A stretch of 64,000 bases of DNA, taken from positions 2,820,712 through 2,884,711 of the forward strand of contig NZ_BDUD01000001.1 of NCBI RefSeq assembly GCF_003113895.1. Reading direction: 5' to 3'. The notes under the pieces are model-generated. The model saw nothing but the letters and a program-made list of their open reading frames with translations. It was not told the origin of the DNA and searched no databases. The first letter of the stretch is position 1. Each line of letters starts with the position of its first letter. Positions 1-8,534 of the stretch are shown one piece after another. Source of the DNA: Nostoc commune NIES-4072 (GTDB lineage Bacteria > Cyanobacteriota > Cyanobacteriia > Cyanobacteriales > Nostocaceae). Position numbers and translations under genes: made by a program.

Positions 1-2
1 CC

Positions 3-455
3 TATCATATTGCGGAGCGAGCTGCTGCGGTGGGGCTAGGTATTACCGCGCACGCAGGCGAATTCTCCACCGCCAATATTGCTGCTGCTCTGCGCGTCCC
101 TGGACTGACCAGGATCGGTCACGCAACACAGGCTGTTCGTGACCCGCACTTGTTAGAACTGCTGGCGACGAGCGGCGTTACCGTTGAGTGTTCCCTTAGT
201 TGTAACGTTGTTTTGGGAGCCGTCGCTTCTTATACAGAGCATCCGGTTCGGCAGCTTGTGGAGTCTGGTATTGCGATCGCCCTTTGTACAGATGATCCTG
301 TCCAAATCTGTACTACCATTGGGCGAGAGTATACAGTAGCTCATACCCTTGGTTTTTCTGCTGCTGAATTGCTTGCCATAACTCGTAATGCCATCAAGGT
401 AGCATTTACATCATCAAAGCGACGAAACCAACTCCTAACCGAGTTGAGCCAATAG
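3..455 (+). CDS. Adenosine deaminase family protein, C-terminal part (runs off window start)
   Basis: The reading frame is open from the window edge, so the gene begins upstream and only about 150 residues are visible. The family hydrolytically deaminates adenosine or related purines using a zinc in a TIM barrel. Visible signatures are HAGE (metal/substrate region), RIGHAT, a CSLSCNV strand where the family usually has C-P-x-S-N, and CTDDP, which carries the catalytic metal-binding aspartates. The codon at 30 is an internal GTG, not the start. The CSLSC variant suggests one of the adenosine-deaminase-like subfamilies, so the exact substrate is uncertain. The gene looks intact to its stop. Confidence 0.85.
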   Translation, partial: YHIAERAAAVGLGITAHAGEFSTANIAAALRVPGLTRIGHATQAVRDPHLLELLATSGVTVECSLSCNVVLGAVASYTEHPVRQLVESGIAIALCTDDPVQICTTIGREYTVAHTLGFSAAELLAITRNAIKVAFTSSKRRNQLLTELSQ

Positions 456-598
456 GGTGATGTTGATTCAGCTTGGGCATTAACTCAAAGTAGCATTTTG
501 TCAAGCTAGTTTTGAGGGTTTTAGGATTAAACCTACAAATTGAGTCAAGTAAAACCAGGCTCTTATCTGCTAATCAAAAAAGCATTTATGACTGATTC

Positions 599-847
599 TT
601 AGGGACAATTCAGTTTTTCAATAGCTTTGTTATCGTCTCCAACTGCTTGAGCCACTGTAAAAGTTTTATTGCTGGAAGGTTGTTTAGGAAATTTGCTATT
701 AGTTTGAATATGCAAGCCCGGTAATAGAGCCACTTTAGCTTCTTTATTCTCTTTCGGACTATGTAGTAAAGTTACTTTAACCTCATTAATAATTTGTTGC
801 TGCTCTTTGATAATTTGAGTTAGGTCATTAAGTGTAGCGACCTGCAA
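599..847 (-). CDS. Small hypothetical protein, 5' end overlaps a transposon end
   Basis: An 82-residue frame rich in Lys, Gln and Asn. Residues 5-25 could form a short helix (LTQIIKEQQQIINEV). I do not recognise a family. Its ATG lies inside the left end of the transposon-like element at 833, so the present N-terminus is probably supplied by the insertion and the original gene was longer or had another start. It may be a 3' fragment of a host gene. Confidence 0.3.
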   Translation of the reverse strand: MQVATLNDLTQIIKEQQQIINEVKVTLLHSPKENKEAKVALLPGLHIQTNSKFPKQPSSNKTFTVAQAVGDDNKAIEKLNCP

Positions 848-1354
848 TTATAAATGCCCAAACCTGCAATCAAGACTTTTTCAAACCAGAATTATTTGCA
901 ACTATAATTTCAGTTGAGCCAGAATTAACTGCAACTGAGCCAGGATTAAATGCAACCAGCCTGCAATCATCCGTTTCGACGCTTGTTTAATTGCAAATCA
1001 GCTCAACACTTTACTATGACTAAGTTTTCTCTCCTTGACAGGAGTTTGTCAAAAAACTCATTTGAGAATTTTATAAATTAACAATGAAATCTTTACCGAG
1101 TTTTTTTACTTAAAAACCAACGGTAAAAGTAACTCTAAGCCTTACTGGTGACGCAGTTAAAAAACCGTTCGTTTTTTTTACTTTAAGAGATTGCATTTAA
1201 TCCTGGCTCAAACCGATGATTGCAGGTTGGTTGCAAATAATCAAGGGGAACGTTGCATTTAATCCTGGCTGAAGCGCAATTATAGTTGCATTTAATCCTG
1301 GTTTGTAAATGTCTTGATTGCAGGTTTGAGCGATTAGTATTGCAGGTCGTTACA
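833..1354. mobile_element. Non-autonomous Tn7-like (TnsB/TniA-type) element: two inverted multi-repeat ends, no transposase
   Basis: The outer ends read TGTAGCGACCTGCAAT (from 833) and, on the other strand, TGTAACGACCTGCAAT (from 1354). About 130 bp inside each end, the same motif set recurs in matching order: AAACCTGCAATCAAGAC, then AGCCAGGATTAAATGCAA (two or three degenerate copies), then CCTGCAATCATC. TG..CA termini with arrays of roughly 20-bp repeats are the hallmark of Tn7-like/Tn5053-like transposon ends bound by a TnsB-type DDE transposase. The roughly 230 bp between the ends hold no gene. I could not find a 5-bp target duplication, so the flanks may have rearranged. It lies at the 3' end of the regulator gene that follows. 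Confidence 0.65.
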
Positions 1355-2643
1355 GCTACAACTTCCCCGATTTTGCTAATATCGTAACCGCCGAGAATTT
1401 CAAATTGGGAGTGAACCATTCGATGTCCCAAAGTACTGAGCAACTGCTGTACAGGTGCTTCTTCTAAATATTCTTTGAGAATCACCAAATCATATCGTGA
1501 CTGATGTAAAGGGATAAATCCCAGCCCAAAAGCGGTAGCTACAGATGCCGTACTCATACCTGCATCGGCAACTCCCCTGACTACAGCTTGGGCAACATCT
1601 TGGTGAGTTTTGAGTATATTGTCAAAGCCCTGAACAGCATCGAACGGTATCTGCTCCTTTTGGAGTGTTTGTTCCAAAAGCATCCGACTACCAGAACCGA
1701 TTTCACGGTTAACAATAGTCGCTCCCCCAGCCACTCTGACTTTTCACGGCATGTGGAAAAGCTTATTTTAGCGGTTTCCTAAACCCTGATTTTTCCGTTA
1801 GCTATTTTCATTAACTCAGAGCTATTGATAATTAGGCTGTGGAAAAAGCCACGCTTTTTCGAGGCTTGAGGACTTCCCGTGAAAAGTCAGCCCAGCCACT
1901 AAGTCACTAACTGTTCTAATTCCCATTGGGTTCCCTGACTTTAACAAAAGTCCCTCCTCCCAAACACCAAGGGTAATCAGAACTGCTTCCCTCCCAGCCA
2001 GAACATCTCGAACAAAGGGAGTATTATACTCACCAGTCTCAGGATCGTACAGATGCATCCCAGCAATGTGCGCCTCACCTCTGCATAGACTGTGCAATGC
2101 AGCCATGCTATTGGCGAAGTTATATTGAACTCGCAGTTGAGGATGCCAGCGTTCGGTGGCTCTTGCCCATAGTGAAATCACAGGGGCACAACCAGCAATT
2201 ACAACGGTGTTATGGAGTGTGTCGAGATTATCGTCTAAAAGACGGACTCGAACTTTATTTGTACCTGCAACACTTGTACTTTCACCATCAGCCGGAATCA
2301 TATCTTGGCGAAAAGCATCCTTACCAATTAAAGGATAAGCTATCCATTGTCCGCCTACACGAGCCATGCTAACTCGTAGTTGCTGACCATTAGGAACAGG
2401 TTTAGCAAGAACTGCTTCGATTTCAGGTAAATCCCGCTCTAACCAGAATAGATCCTCAACTTGACAGCCAAGCGCTTTGGCCAAGCGAAGTGTTATGGCT
2501 ACTGAGGGAGCATATAGTCCCGACTCTACACCACTAATAGTCTGACGAGTCACACTAGCGATGTTAGCCAAATCTTGTTGGCTCATGCCTAAGCGAGTTC
2601 TAATCGACTTCAAGTTATTACGGAGGTCACTATCCTGCTTCAT
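1355..2643 (-). pseudogene. XRE-family regulator with periplasmic-binding-protein-like (molybdate-type) domain, broken by two insertions
   Basis: The N-terminal 60 residues are a Cro/CI helix-turn-helix (GMSQQDLANIASVTRQTIS). They are followed by a solute-binding-like domain of the kind found in molybdate-responsive one-component regulators (HNTVVIAGCAPVISLW, then GEAHIAGMHLYDPETGEYN). The frame stops inside a 155-bp MITE (1736-1890) and resumes in the same frame downstream. Removing the MITE plus one 10-bp duplication rejoins SDLVAG to GATIVNREIGSGSR, the expected family sequence. The C-terminus then runs into the Tn7-like end at 1354 after GEVVAV. It is presumably non-functional, although residues 1 to about 250 could still make an HTH protein. 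Confidence 0.85.
1736..1890. mobile_element. 155-bp MITE with perfect 10-bp target duplication
   Basis: The terminal inverted repeats are CTGACTTTTCACGG and CCGTGAAAAGTCAG (14 bp, perfect). CCCAGCCACT flanks it directly on both sides (1726-1735 and 1891-1900). Inner inverted sequences (TGTGGAAAAGC / GGCTGTGGAAAAAGCC) give it further palindromic character. It encodes nothing. Insertion adds 165 bp, a multiple of three, yet introduces stop codons into the regulator gene. Confidence 0.9.
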
Positions 2644-3257
2644 TGGCTTTGTCTCTTAGTTTCAAAAAGCCGTAGCGGATTTAAATATTGCATCTGCCAA
2701 GGCGAAAGTCTGGTCTTTGAGTTTATATCATTTCTCTTTGACGAGTTTTTGTGCTTTCGCTGTCTTGATTCCCCATATAAAAAGACTATCATAGAAATTG
2801 CAAATTTGCTTGCCAAGCGCAAAAATAATTTGCGGGTGGTTACTTTTTACTGTTATTTTGGCTCAAAAGCCCCAATTTCCGATAATAAATAGAGCATTTA
2901 TCTAGTAGCAGCTTTCTACCAATTTAGTTGGTAGAAAGTAGTATTCAATACAGTTTTAGAGATTAGTTTCAGCTTTGATGCTTGATAGGCGAGTAATGCA
3001 AGCCGTAGAAAACATACTACTAACCAATGAGAGTTCTTTGGGGTAAATCTTATCCTGACAAATTAGTGCTGTAGTAGAACAAAAAAACCTACTCAAAGAA
3101 GTTGCAGAATACTTGGGGCTAGTCGAGGTTGTTTGGTTAAATGCCAATAATTTGATGCGTGTTCCACTCTCAAATTTCAAATCTCAAATCTCAAGCAAAC
3201 TTATTCCAGTCGTGGTTAGACTTATTGTCGATTGTCACTCAAGAACAATAATCTAGT
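2644..3257. other. Gene-poor stretch with a strong hairpin and a possible gene relic
   Basis: Upstream of the regulator there is no convincing gene. A perfect 11-bp stem with a 5-base loop lies at 2912-2938 (CTTTCTACCAA / TTGGTAGAAAG) without a T-run. From about 2977 to 3257 the plus strand shows broken frames, MLDRRVMQAVENILLTNESS, then QISAVVEQKNLLKEVAEYLG in another frame. They look like a decayed gene, but I do not recognise it. Confidence 0.4.
2912..2938. repeat. Perfect 11-bp hairpin
   Basis: Arms CTTTCTACCAA and TTGGTAGAAAG enclose the loop TTTAG. No poly-T follows on either strand, so it is not a typical intrinsic terminator. It may be a short palindromic repeat. Confidence 0.6.
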
Positions 3258-3525
3258 CAGGGTAAGCGCATCTAATTTTGTAGCTCTTAATACAGACAAA
3301 AAGCTTAAACCTCTATCTGAATATCAGTCTTTCATTCAAAATAGGACAAATTGTCGTAAATGATTGAAAAAACATGGGTCAAATAGCTTTTTATGTTTTT
3401 TGACCACATAAAGACGAAAATGTCAATCCCACCCCTTGGCTCAGTGTAGTAATTTGGAACTGATTTGTGCTTTGGCTGAACCCCAAAACCACCGTGTCAA
3501 TAGGGTTTGAGATGCGCTTACCCTG
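3258..3525. mobile_element. 268-bp MITE with ISAs1-like ends and 10-bp target duplication
   Basis: The ends read CAGGGTAAGCGCATCT and AGATGCGCTTACCCTG. ATAATCTAGT is duplicated directly outside both ends (3248-3257 and 3526-3535). The terminal sequence matches the ends of the ISAs1 element at 5097-6792 (CAGGGCAAACGCATCT), so this is probably a non-autonomous derivative mobilised by that transposase family. Internal frames are not gene-like. Confidence 0.88.
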
Positions 3526-3628
3526 ATAATCTAGTAAACCTGATTTTTCTGCAATATTCAATCTGCAAAAAATCAGAAGTACCAATCTTCACCGCAGCTT
3601 CGTTATTTTTGAAGCTTACCAAAACCTT

Positions 3629-3718
3629 ATGAATCAACCATACTTACATCCAGATGATTTGCCTTCACCCCAAACAATCAAGCTGAGTGAAATACTATTC
3701 AGACAGGAATGGCACTAA
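3629..3718 (+). pseudogene. Possible 5' fragment of a gene cut by the IS4 element
   Basis: The 29-residue frame MNQPYLHPDDLPSPQTIKLS... begins with ATG and ends at the presumed IS4 terminus (GGCACTAAG). The composition looks protein-like (charged, no low complexity). I do not recognise a family. Confidence 0.3.
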
Positions 3719-3740
3719 GAAAAGCCGAAACGCTTATCAA

Positions 3741-3979
3741 TTAAGCAGTTTGCAATTGTTTACGTAATTCTTGCCGGGGTTTGGTCAATCTGGGATATGC
3801 TTTGGGGCGGCGTTTGGTAACTCGTGGTTCAGTGCGTGCGAGACGGTCAGGAACTTCTTTGTGAACGATAATTTTTAGTAAAGTGCGATAAAGTCTAAGC
3901 CGTTTTTTAGAGTCAGCAACCTCGAATTTGGGAATAAAATTAATTAAATGATGGCGAGTACCTTGTAGCGATAAACGAT
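3741..3979 (-). pseudogene. IS4-family transposase, C-terminal fragment
   Basis: The frame carries the end of an IS4-type DDE transposase: SLQGTRHHLINFIP, then LRLYRTLL, then the basic tail EPRVTKRRPKAYPRL. That tail is typical of the last 70 residues of this family. It starts abruptly at the MITE end at 3980; the start codon of the longer frame is MITE sequence. The matching N-terminal part of an IS4 transposase lies on the other side of the MITE but on the opposite strand. Confidence 0.85.
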
Positions 3980-4185
3980 GGGAGCAATGCGATTTTGTTA
4001 GACGACCCAAAAAAAGTGCGATCAAAAAAAATAGCACTCCAAACTGATGTTACGGACGCTGTTCATTAGGAGAATGTTTTACGTATTAATACTAATTAAT
4101 AATGTAATATATATATATATATACTGAAAAAGATGATTAGCGATCGCACTTTTTTTGAGTCGCCTAAGAAAATCGCATTGCTCCC
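3980..4185. mobile_element. 206-bp palindromic MITE (GGGAGCAA ends) at the junction of two IS4 fragments
   Basis: Left arm from 3980 (GGGAGCAATGCGATTTT) and right arm ending at 4185 (AAAATCGCATTGCTCCC) stay complementary, with a few mismatches, for about 45 bp each, down to a HIP1-like core (GTGCGATC / GCGATCGCAC). The middle is AT-rich. No flanking duplication is present, unlike the sister copy at 41693-41841. This suggests recombination between two copies. Confidence 0.8.
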
Positions 4186-5096
4186 GTTTGGGGCTACCTT
4201 TCAAAGAACTGTTACCATCATCTGTAATTGAACAAGCACTCTCGGAGCTAAAAATTAGATACTATAGGCGATTATTTGATCCAATAGTAACGCTTTGGGC
4301 GTTTTTATCTCAAGTAATAGAAGCTGATAAGAGTTGTCATAATGCAGTTAGCAAAGTCATTGCTTATTTAGCTGAAATTGATGTAGAAATTCCATCGTCT
4401 GACACGAGCGCTTATTGTCAAGCTAGGTCTAGATTACCAGAAAAATTTTTAGAAACCCTTTTTAGTCAGGTTGGGAAAAGCTTAGAAGAGAAGGTAGAAA
4501 TAGAGCATTTATGGTGTGGAAGAAATGTGAAAGTAATAGATGGGTCTACGGTATCGATGCCAGATATTCCAGATAATCAAAAAGCATACCCTTAACCCTC
4601 TACTCAAGCATCTGGATGTGGATTCCCAATTGCAAAAATCGGTGTAATATTCAGTTTAGCTACTGGAAGCGCTATTGCACTATGCATAGATATTCTGAAT
4701 ACGCATGATATTAAATTAGCCAGAAATTTATATCAGTTTCTTAATCCATTGGATATCCTTTTAGGGGATAGAGCATTTTGCGCTTATGCTGATTTTGTTT
4801 CTATTAAAAATAGAAATTGTGATGCAGTTTTTCGGAAACACCAAGCTCGAAAAACCACAATGCGAAAAGGTAAAATAATTGGATCAAGTGACAAGCTAGT
4901 AACTTGGCAGAAACCTAAAAAATGCCCACAGGGATTGAGCAAAGATGAATTTAATGCTTTACCCTCAGCCATAACTGTACGAGAGATATATTATTATATT
5001 GTTGTTCCTGGCTTTCGCACTGAACAAGTTAGCTTAATTACTACTCTCTTAGATACAACAGCTTATTCTACTCTAGATATTGTTGGGCTTTATGGT
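4186..5096 (+). pseudogene. IS4-family transposase, N-terminal and central part, nonsense mutation and 3' truncation
   Basis: Recognisable IS4 transposase from LGLPFKELLPSSVIE onward, with SDTSAYCQARSRLPE and the first catalytic Asp region VIDGSTVSMPD. The frame is broken by TAA after KAYP (around 4593), probably CAA changed to TAA, then continues in the same frame with STQASGCGFPI and the DILLGDRAF catalytic Asp motif. It ends at LYGQ, where the ISAs1 element begins; the Glu-containing C-terminal region is missing. The upstream sequence belongs to the MITE, so the first residues are also lost. Confidence 0.88.
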
Positions 5097-5235
5097 CAGG
5101 GCAAACGCATCTAAATGTGGTACACATATACTAATGAGTCCAAGAAAGGTAGCGATCGCTGATGGGATGGAAGTTGAGCAATGAGGCTTTGATGATAAAG
5201 TCATTCTAGAAGTAGAGGAAAGCCCCTAAAAAAGC

Positions 5236-6549
5236 GTGAAGCTCAAGCCCAAAATTACGATTGCTGACCACTTTGCCCTAATGGAAGACCCAAGAATAGA
5301 CCGCACGAAGCGACACAATTTAATTGACATTCTCACAATTGCCTTGTGTGCAGTGATATGTGGAGCAGATAGTTGGGTAGCAATTGAATTGTATGGCTGC
5401 ACGAAATATGAGTGGTTGAAAACGTTTTTAGAGCTACCAAATGGCATTCCATCACATGATACATTTGCACGAGTATTTGCACAATTGAATTCACATAAAT
5501 TTCAGGAATGTTTCTTAAATTGGATAAGGTCAATCCAGATCATAACGGATGGTGAAGTAGTAGCAATTGACGGTAAAACTTTATGTGGCTCCCATGAGAG
5601 AAGCAGTGAGCAAAGTGCAATACAAATGGTAAGTGCGTGGGCAACTACAAATAAGTTAGTGTTAGGGCAGGTAAACCCGGATTTCTCACAAAGGTTTAAA
5701 CGAGTAGCCCAAAACGCTTATGCCACTTAGACTTGAGATAAAATACGCCGTTCACATATTGTTGTGATTCGTGCAGTGTCTAAAACGCTCAAAATCTAAG
5801 CCTGATAAAGGTTTGGTAATAGCGATCGCACCGCTTGTGAGAAATGCGGGGTAAAGGTGGATGAGAAATCAAATGAAATTACAGCAATTCCCGAATTAAT
5901 AAAAGTATTAGAACTATCTGGTTGTATCGTGACAATTGATGCCATCGGTTGCCAGAAGGAGATTGTGAAGTTAATTAGCCAACAAAATGCAGATTACGTA
6001 ATTACCCTTAAAAAGAATCAAGGTAATCTTTATGATGAAGTAGAGCAACTATTTAAAGCAGAGATAGGCAAGGGTTTTCAAGATTTTCAACATAGCACAT
6101 ACAAAACAGAAGAACATGGGCATGGTCGTCATTAAATTCGCAACTACGCGATGTTAACAGGAATTCAATCTCGGCTTGATCCTGATTCAGTTTGGTCGAA
6201 CTTTAATAGTATTGGGATGGTAGAATCCGTCCGACAAGTAGGTGGTAAAACAACAGTGGAGACTCGTTATTTTATTAGTAGCCTTGAGGATAATGCTAAA
6301 CAATTTGCTAATTCGGTTCGGAGTCACTGGGGGATAGAAAACTCATTGCATTGGGTATTAGATGTGGCTTTAAAAGAAGATGACTGTCGCATTAGAAAAG
6401 ATAATGCTCCACAAAATTTTGCAGTAATGCGGCAGATAGCAGTAAATCTTTTAGGTAAAGAGAAGCGTGTGAAACGGGGAATCAAAAATAAACAGTTTTT
6501 GGCAGCAATGGACAATAACTATTTAGAAAGAGTTTTAGCTTTAGCGTAA
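5236..6549 (+). pseudogene. ISAs1-family transposase, disrupted by a MITE and a nonsense codon
   Basis: The N-terminus (IADHFALMEDPRIDRTKRH, then VVAIDGKTLCGS) and the C-terminus (SHWGIENSLHWVLDVALKEDD) are diagnostic of ISAs1 transposases; VAIDGK carries the first catalytic Asp. Two lesions lie in the same frame. A MITE at 5676-5851 splits LGQVK from VDEKSN, and TAA replaces the Glu expected in the HGR-E motif after HGRH at 6132. Both make the enzyme dead, but neither shifts the frame. Confidence 0.9.
5676..5851. mobile_element. 176-bp MITE with 4-bp TAAA duplication inside the ISAs1 transposase
   Basis: The ends are CCCGGATTTCTCACAA and TTGTGAGAAATGCGGGG, near-perfect inverted repeats. TAAA flanks both sides (5672-5675, 5852-5855). 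Excision would restore GGGCAGGTAAAGGTGGATG, giving the continuous residues GQVKVDE. The insertion totals 180 bp, again a multiple of three with internal stops. Confidence 0.88.
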
Positions 6550-6903
6550 ACTAATTTGTCAATAATTTAGTTAAGATTGTTGCTTATTTTCAAGGATAAG
6601 TTTACTTATTCATGGCTGAATAGTTAGCTAATTTATCCTTAAATAAGAGTTCTTTTATTAGAGATAAGTTAATTTAGACGATTCCCAAAGAATCGATTTA
6701 TTTTGTTTATAATTTTATCAAGTTTTGTACTTGTATAGATGACTTGAAAATCCTTATTAGTTTTTGTTAGGAAATAAGGTGCGTTTACCCTGCTATAGTC
6801 ATCGGTACTCTACATAACCATCTCTTATTTTGTGTTGTAGTTTTGTATTACAACGTAATCTAAAGCATAATGTGAGCAAACACCTTAGTTCATAGTTGGA
6901 GAC

Positions 6904-7278
6904 GTGGCAAAATTAACGATTCAGATCCCGGATGAACTAGCTCAACGTCTAGAACCTTTGCAGAGTCGCTTACCCCAATTACTTTGGCTATTGTTGGATG
7001 CAGATGTGCAACAAACAAGCGAGCAGCCAAAAGTGAATGCACAAACTGTAGAGATTTCCGAAGTGTATCAAGAAGTGCTGGATTTCTTGATTAAACGTCC
7101 AACGCCAGAAGAGATAATTGCTTTTAAAGTTTCATCACAAGCGCAAATGCAGTTAGAAGCATTATTAGAGAAAAACCGTTCTGCTTCACTAACTCAGATG
7201 GAATTAGCTCAATTAGATGTTTACGAACAATTAGAACATCTAATGATTCTGCTAAAGGCCCGCGCTATGGAAAAGTAA
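6904..7278 (+). CDS. Partner protein of HNH nuclease (antitoxin-like position), hypothetical
   Basis: 124 residues starting at GTG with GGAG 6-9 bases upstream. The opening MAKLTIQIPDELAQRLEPL resembles the N-terminal strand-helix of CopG/RHH-like proteins, followed by a mostly helical, Leu- and Gln-rich body. It ends 10 bp before an HNH endonuclease gene, and such pairs are common in cyanobacteria. I infer an operon and possibly a regulator or immunity role, but nothing in the sequence proves a toxin-antitoxin function. Confidence 0.7.
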   Translation: MAKLTIQIPDELAQRLEPLQSRLPQLLWLLLDADVQQTSEQPKVNAQTVEISEVYQEVLDFLIKRPTPEEIIAFKVSSQAQMQLEALLEKNRSASLTQMELAQLDVYEQLEHLMILLKARAMEK

Positions 7279-7288
7279 TGAAAATTTG

Positions 7289-7702
7289 ATGGCCAGTACT
7301 TCAATTTCAACAGAACTTCGCAAGCTAGTAGTTAGTAGAGCGTCAGGACGCTGTGAATATTGTTTAATTCACCAAGATTTTTCAATATATACCCATGAAG
7401 TAGATCATATTCTTGCTCTGAAACATGGGGGCGAAACTTTGGCGGAAAATTTAGCTCTTTCATGTTTATTATGCAATCGTCATAAAGGTTCTGATTTTGC
7501 GACAATTGACTCGGCTACTGGAGAAATAGTGCCATTGTACAATCCTCGGCGTCAAATTTGGGATGAACATTTCTATTTTGAGAGTGTAAGAATTGAGGGA
7601 AAAACTCAAGTAGGGCAAGCAACTGCAAAGTTACTTCAGTTTAATCTTCCTAATCGATTACTACAAAGGCAAGTATTAATGAGTCAGCAAAAATATCCTT
7701 GA
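7289..7702 (+). CDS. HNH endonuclease
   Basis: 137 residues. A CxxC pair (CEYC, about residues 23-26) and a second pair (CLLC) bind the structural zinc. EVDHILALKHGG is the His-metal finger, and NLALSCLLCNRHKGSDF completes the HNH fold of the McrA/phage type. The ATG at 7289 is preferred over the adjacent TTG at 7286. It should cut double-stranded DNA non-specifically or at simple targets. It is co-transcribed with the small upstream gene. Confidence 0.9.
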   Translation: MASTSISTELRKLVVSRASGRCEYCLIHQDFSIYTHEVDHILALKHGGETLAENLALSCLLCNRHKGSDFATIDSATGEIVPLYNPRRQIWDEHFYFESVRIEGKTQVGQATAKLLQFNLPNRLLQRQVLMSQQKYP

Positions 7703-7802
7703 GTATGTAAATTTAGTATCTTTATAAGAACTAATGATATAAAAGCTAATTAATTGTTTTATAAAGAAATATAAATATTAAAATTATTTATTTAGTTTAA
7801 AG

Positions 7803-8312
7803 ATGGATTATAGCACAGATTCTTTATCTCCGATAAAACTGATACCATTGGATAGAAATCTATCTAGTCTGCAAACAAGAAAATATAGAAGTTCTGTTAA
7901 AATTAGCACACCCACAGATATTCGATGGATAAAGGTGCTGGAATTTTTACGCAGCAATAACCTAGCGCCTTGGAAAAAGTACCACTACCACCAGCCCAGA
8001 GTTTAACTCCAGAGCAGATGGAGCAGGTATGGTCAGCGTTGGAATTGCTAGGAGAAACAAAGCAACGGGATACAGCACTCGTTCACATTCTCAGTCATGG
8101 ACTCCGAGCAGGGGAAGTTGTACAGCTAAATGTTGGCTCATTTGATGGCAAGCTGCTGTTTTTACCTGACACCAAAACCAATGAACCACACTTAGTTCCA
8201 CTAAAAAAAGAGAGTCGGAAAGTTTTAGCAGAGTATTTGCAATTGCGCCAACAGCAGGGAGAGGTGTTAAACAGCGACTTCCCCCTGATGATTTCACACC
8301 ATGCTTCATACA
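7803..8312 (+). pseudogene. Tyrosine recombinase (XerC/D-like) fragment, frameshifted and truncated
   Basis: The first frame (to about 7975) gives an N-terminal arm-type region (IRWIKVLEFLRSNNLAP). The next frame continues with SLTPEQMEQVWSAL and SHGLRAGEVVQLNVGSFDG, the box I region with the catalytic Arg, then KKESRKVLAEYL. It ends at MISHHASY, where the inverted repeat at 8313 begins. The His-x-x-Arg and Tyr boxes are missing, so it is inactive. Confidence 0.8.
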
Positions 8313-8364
8313 GGGAGCAACGCGATTTGGTGAGATCGGGCAAAAAAGCTGCGATCGCTAAAAA
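8313..8364. repeat. 52-bp arm, perfect inverted copy of 9754-9805
   Basis: It begins GGGAGCAACGCGATTTGG and contains a HIP1 site. It is the exact reverse complement of 9754-9805 and belongs to the same family as the MITEs at 3980 and 41693. It cuts the recombinase gene. No 8-bp duplication is present outside the pair. Confidence 0.85.
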
Positions 8365-8534
8365 CTAGTTTCAGTATAATTTGTATTTTTACTACAGAAT
8401 ACACAGTATTAATACTGTTTTAGATTTGTGGAATATTTTAATATCTAAAGATGACTCATTTTTGGGAGACAAAAAAAGGTAGGATTCCCTTTGGAGTAAA
8501 GGTTTTGATATCTAATATCTAAACAAAAACAGGG

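Larger units (their letters stand above)
5097..6792 (+). mobile_element. ISAs1-family insertion sequence, inactive
   Basis: The terminal inverted repeats are CAGGGCAAACGCATCT at 5097 and AAGGTGCGTTTACCCTG ending at 6792. One transposase gene fills it. It interrupts the IS4 transposase after LYGQ. No 8-10 bp duplication is visible and the rest of the IS4 gene is not found downstream, so a deletion followed insertion. Length is about 1.7 kb, inflated by an internal 176-bp MITE. Confidence 0.85.

Noticed and set aside
1588..1782. Plus-strand frame of 64 codons opposite the regulator
   Set aside because: Antisense of a well-identified gene and spans the MITE; no protein-like features.
2097..2372. 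Two plus-strand frames opposite the regulator
   Set aside because: Shadows of the XRE regulator reading frame.
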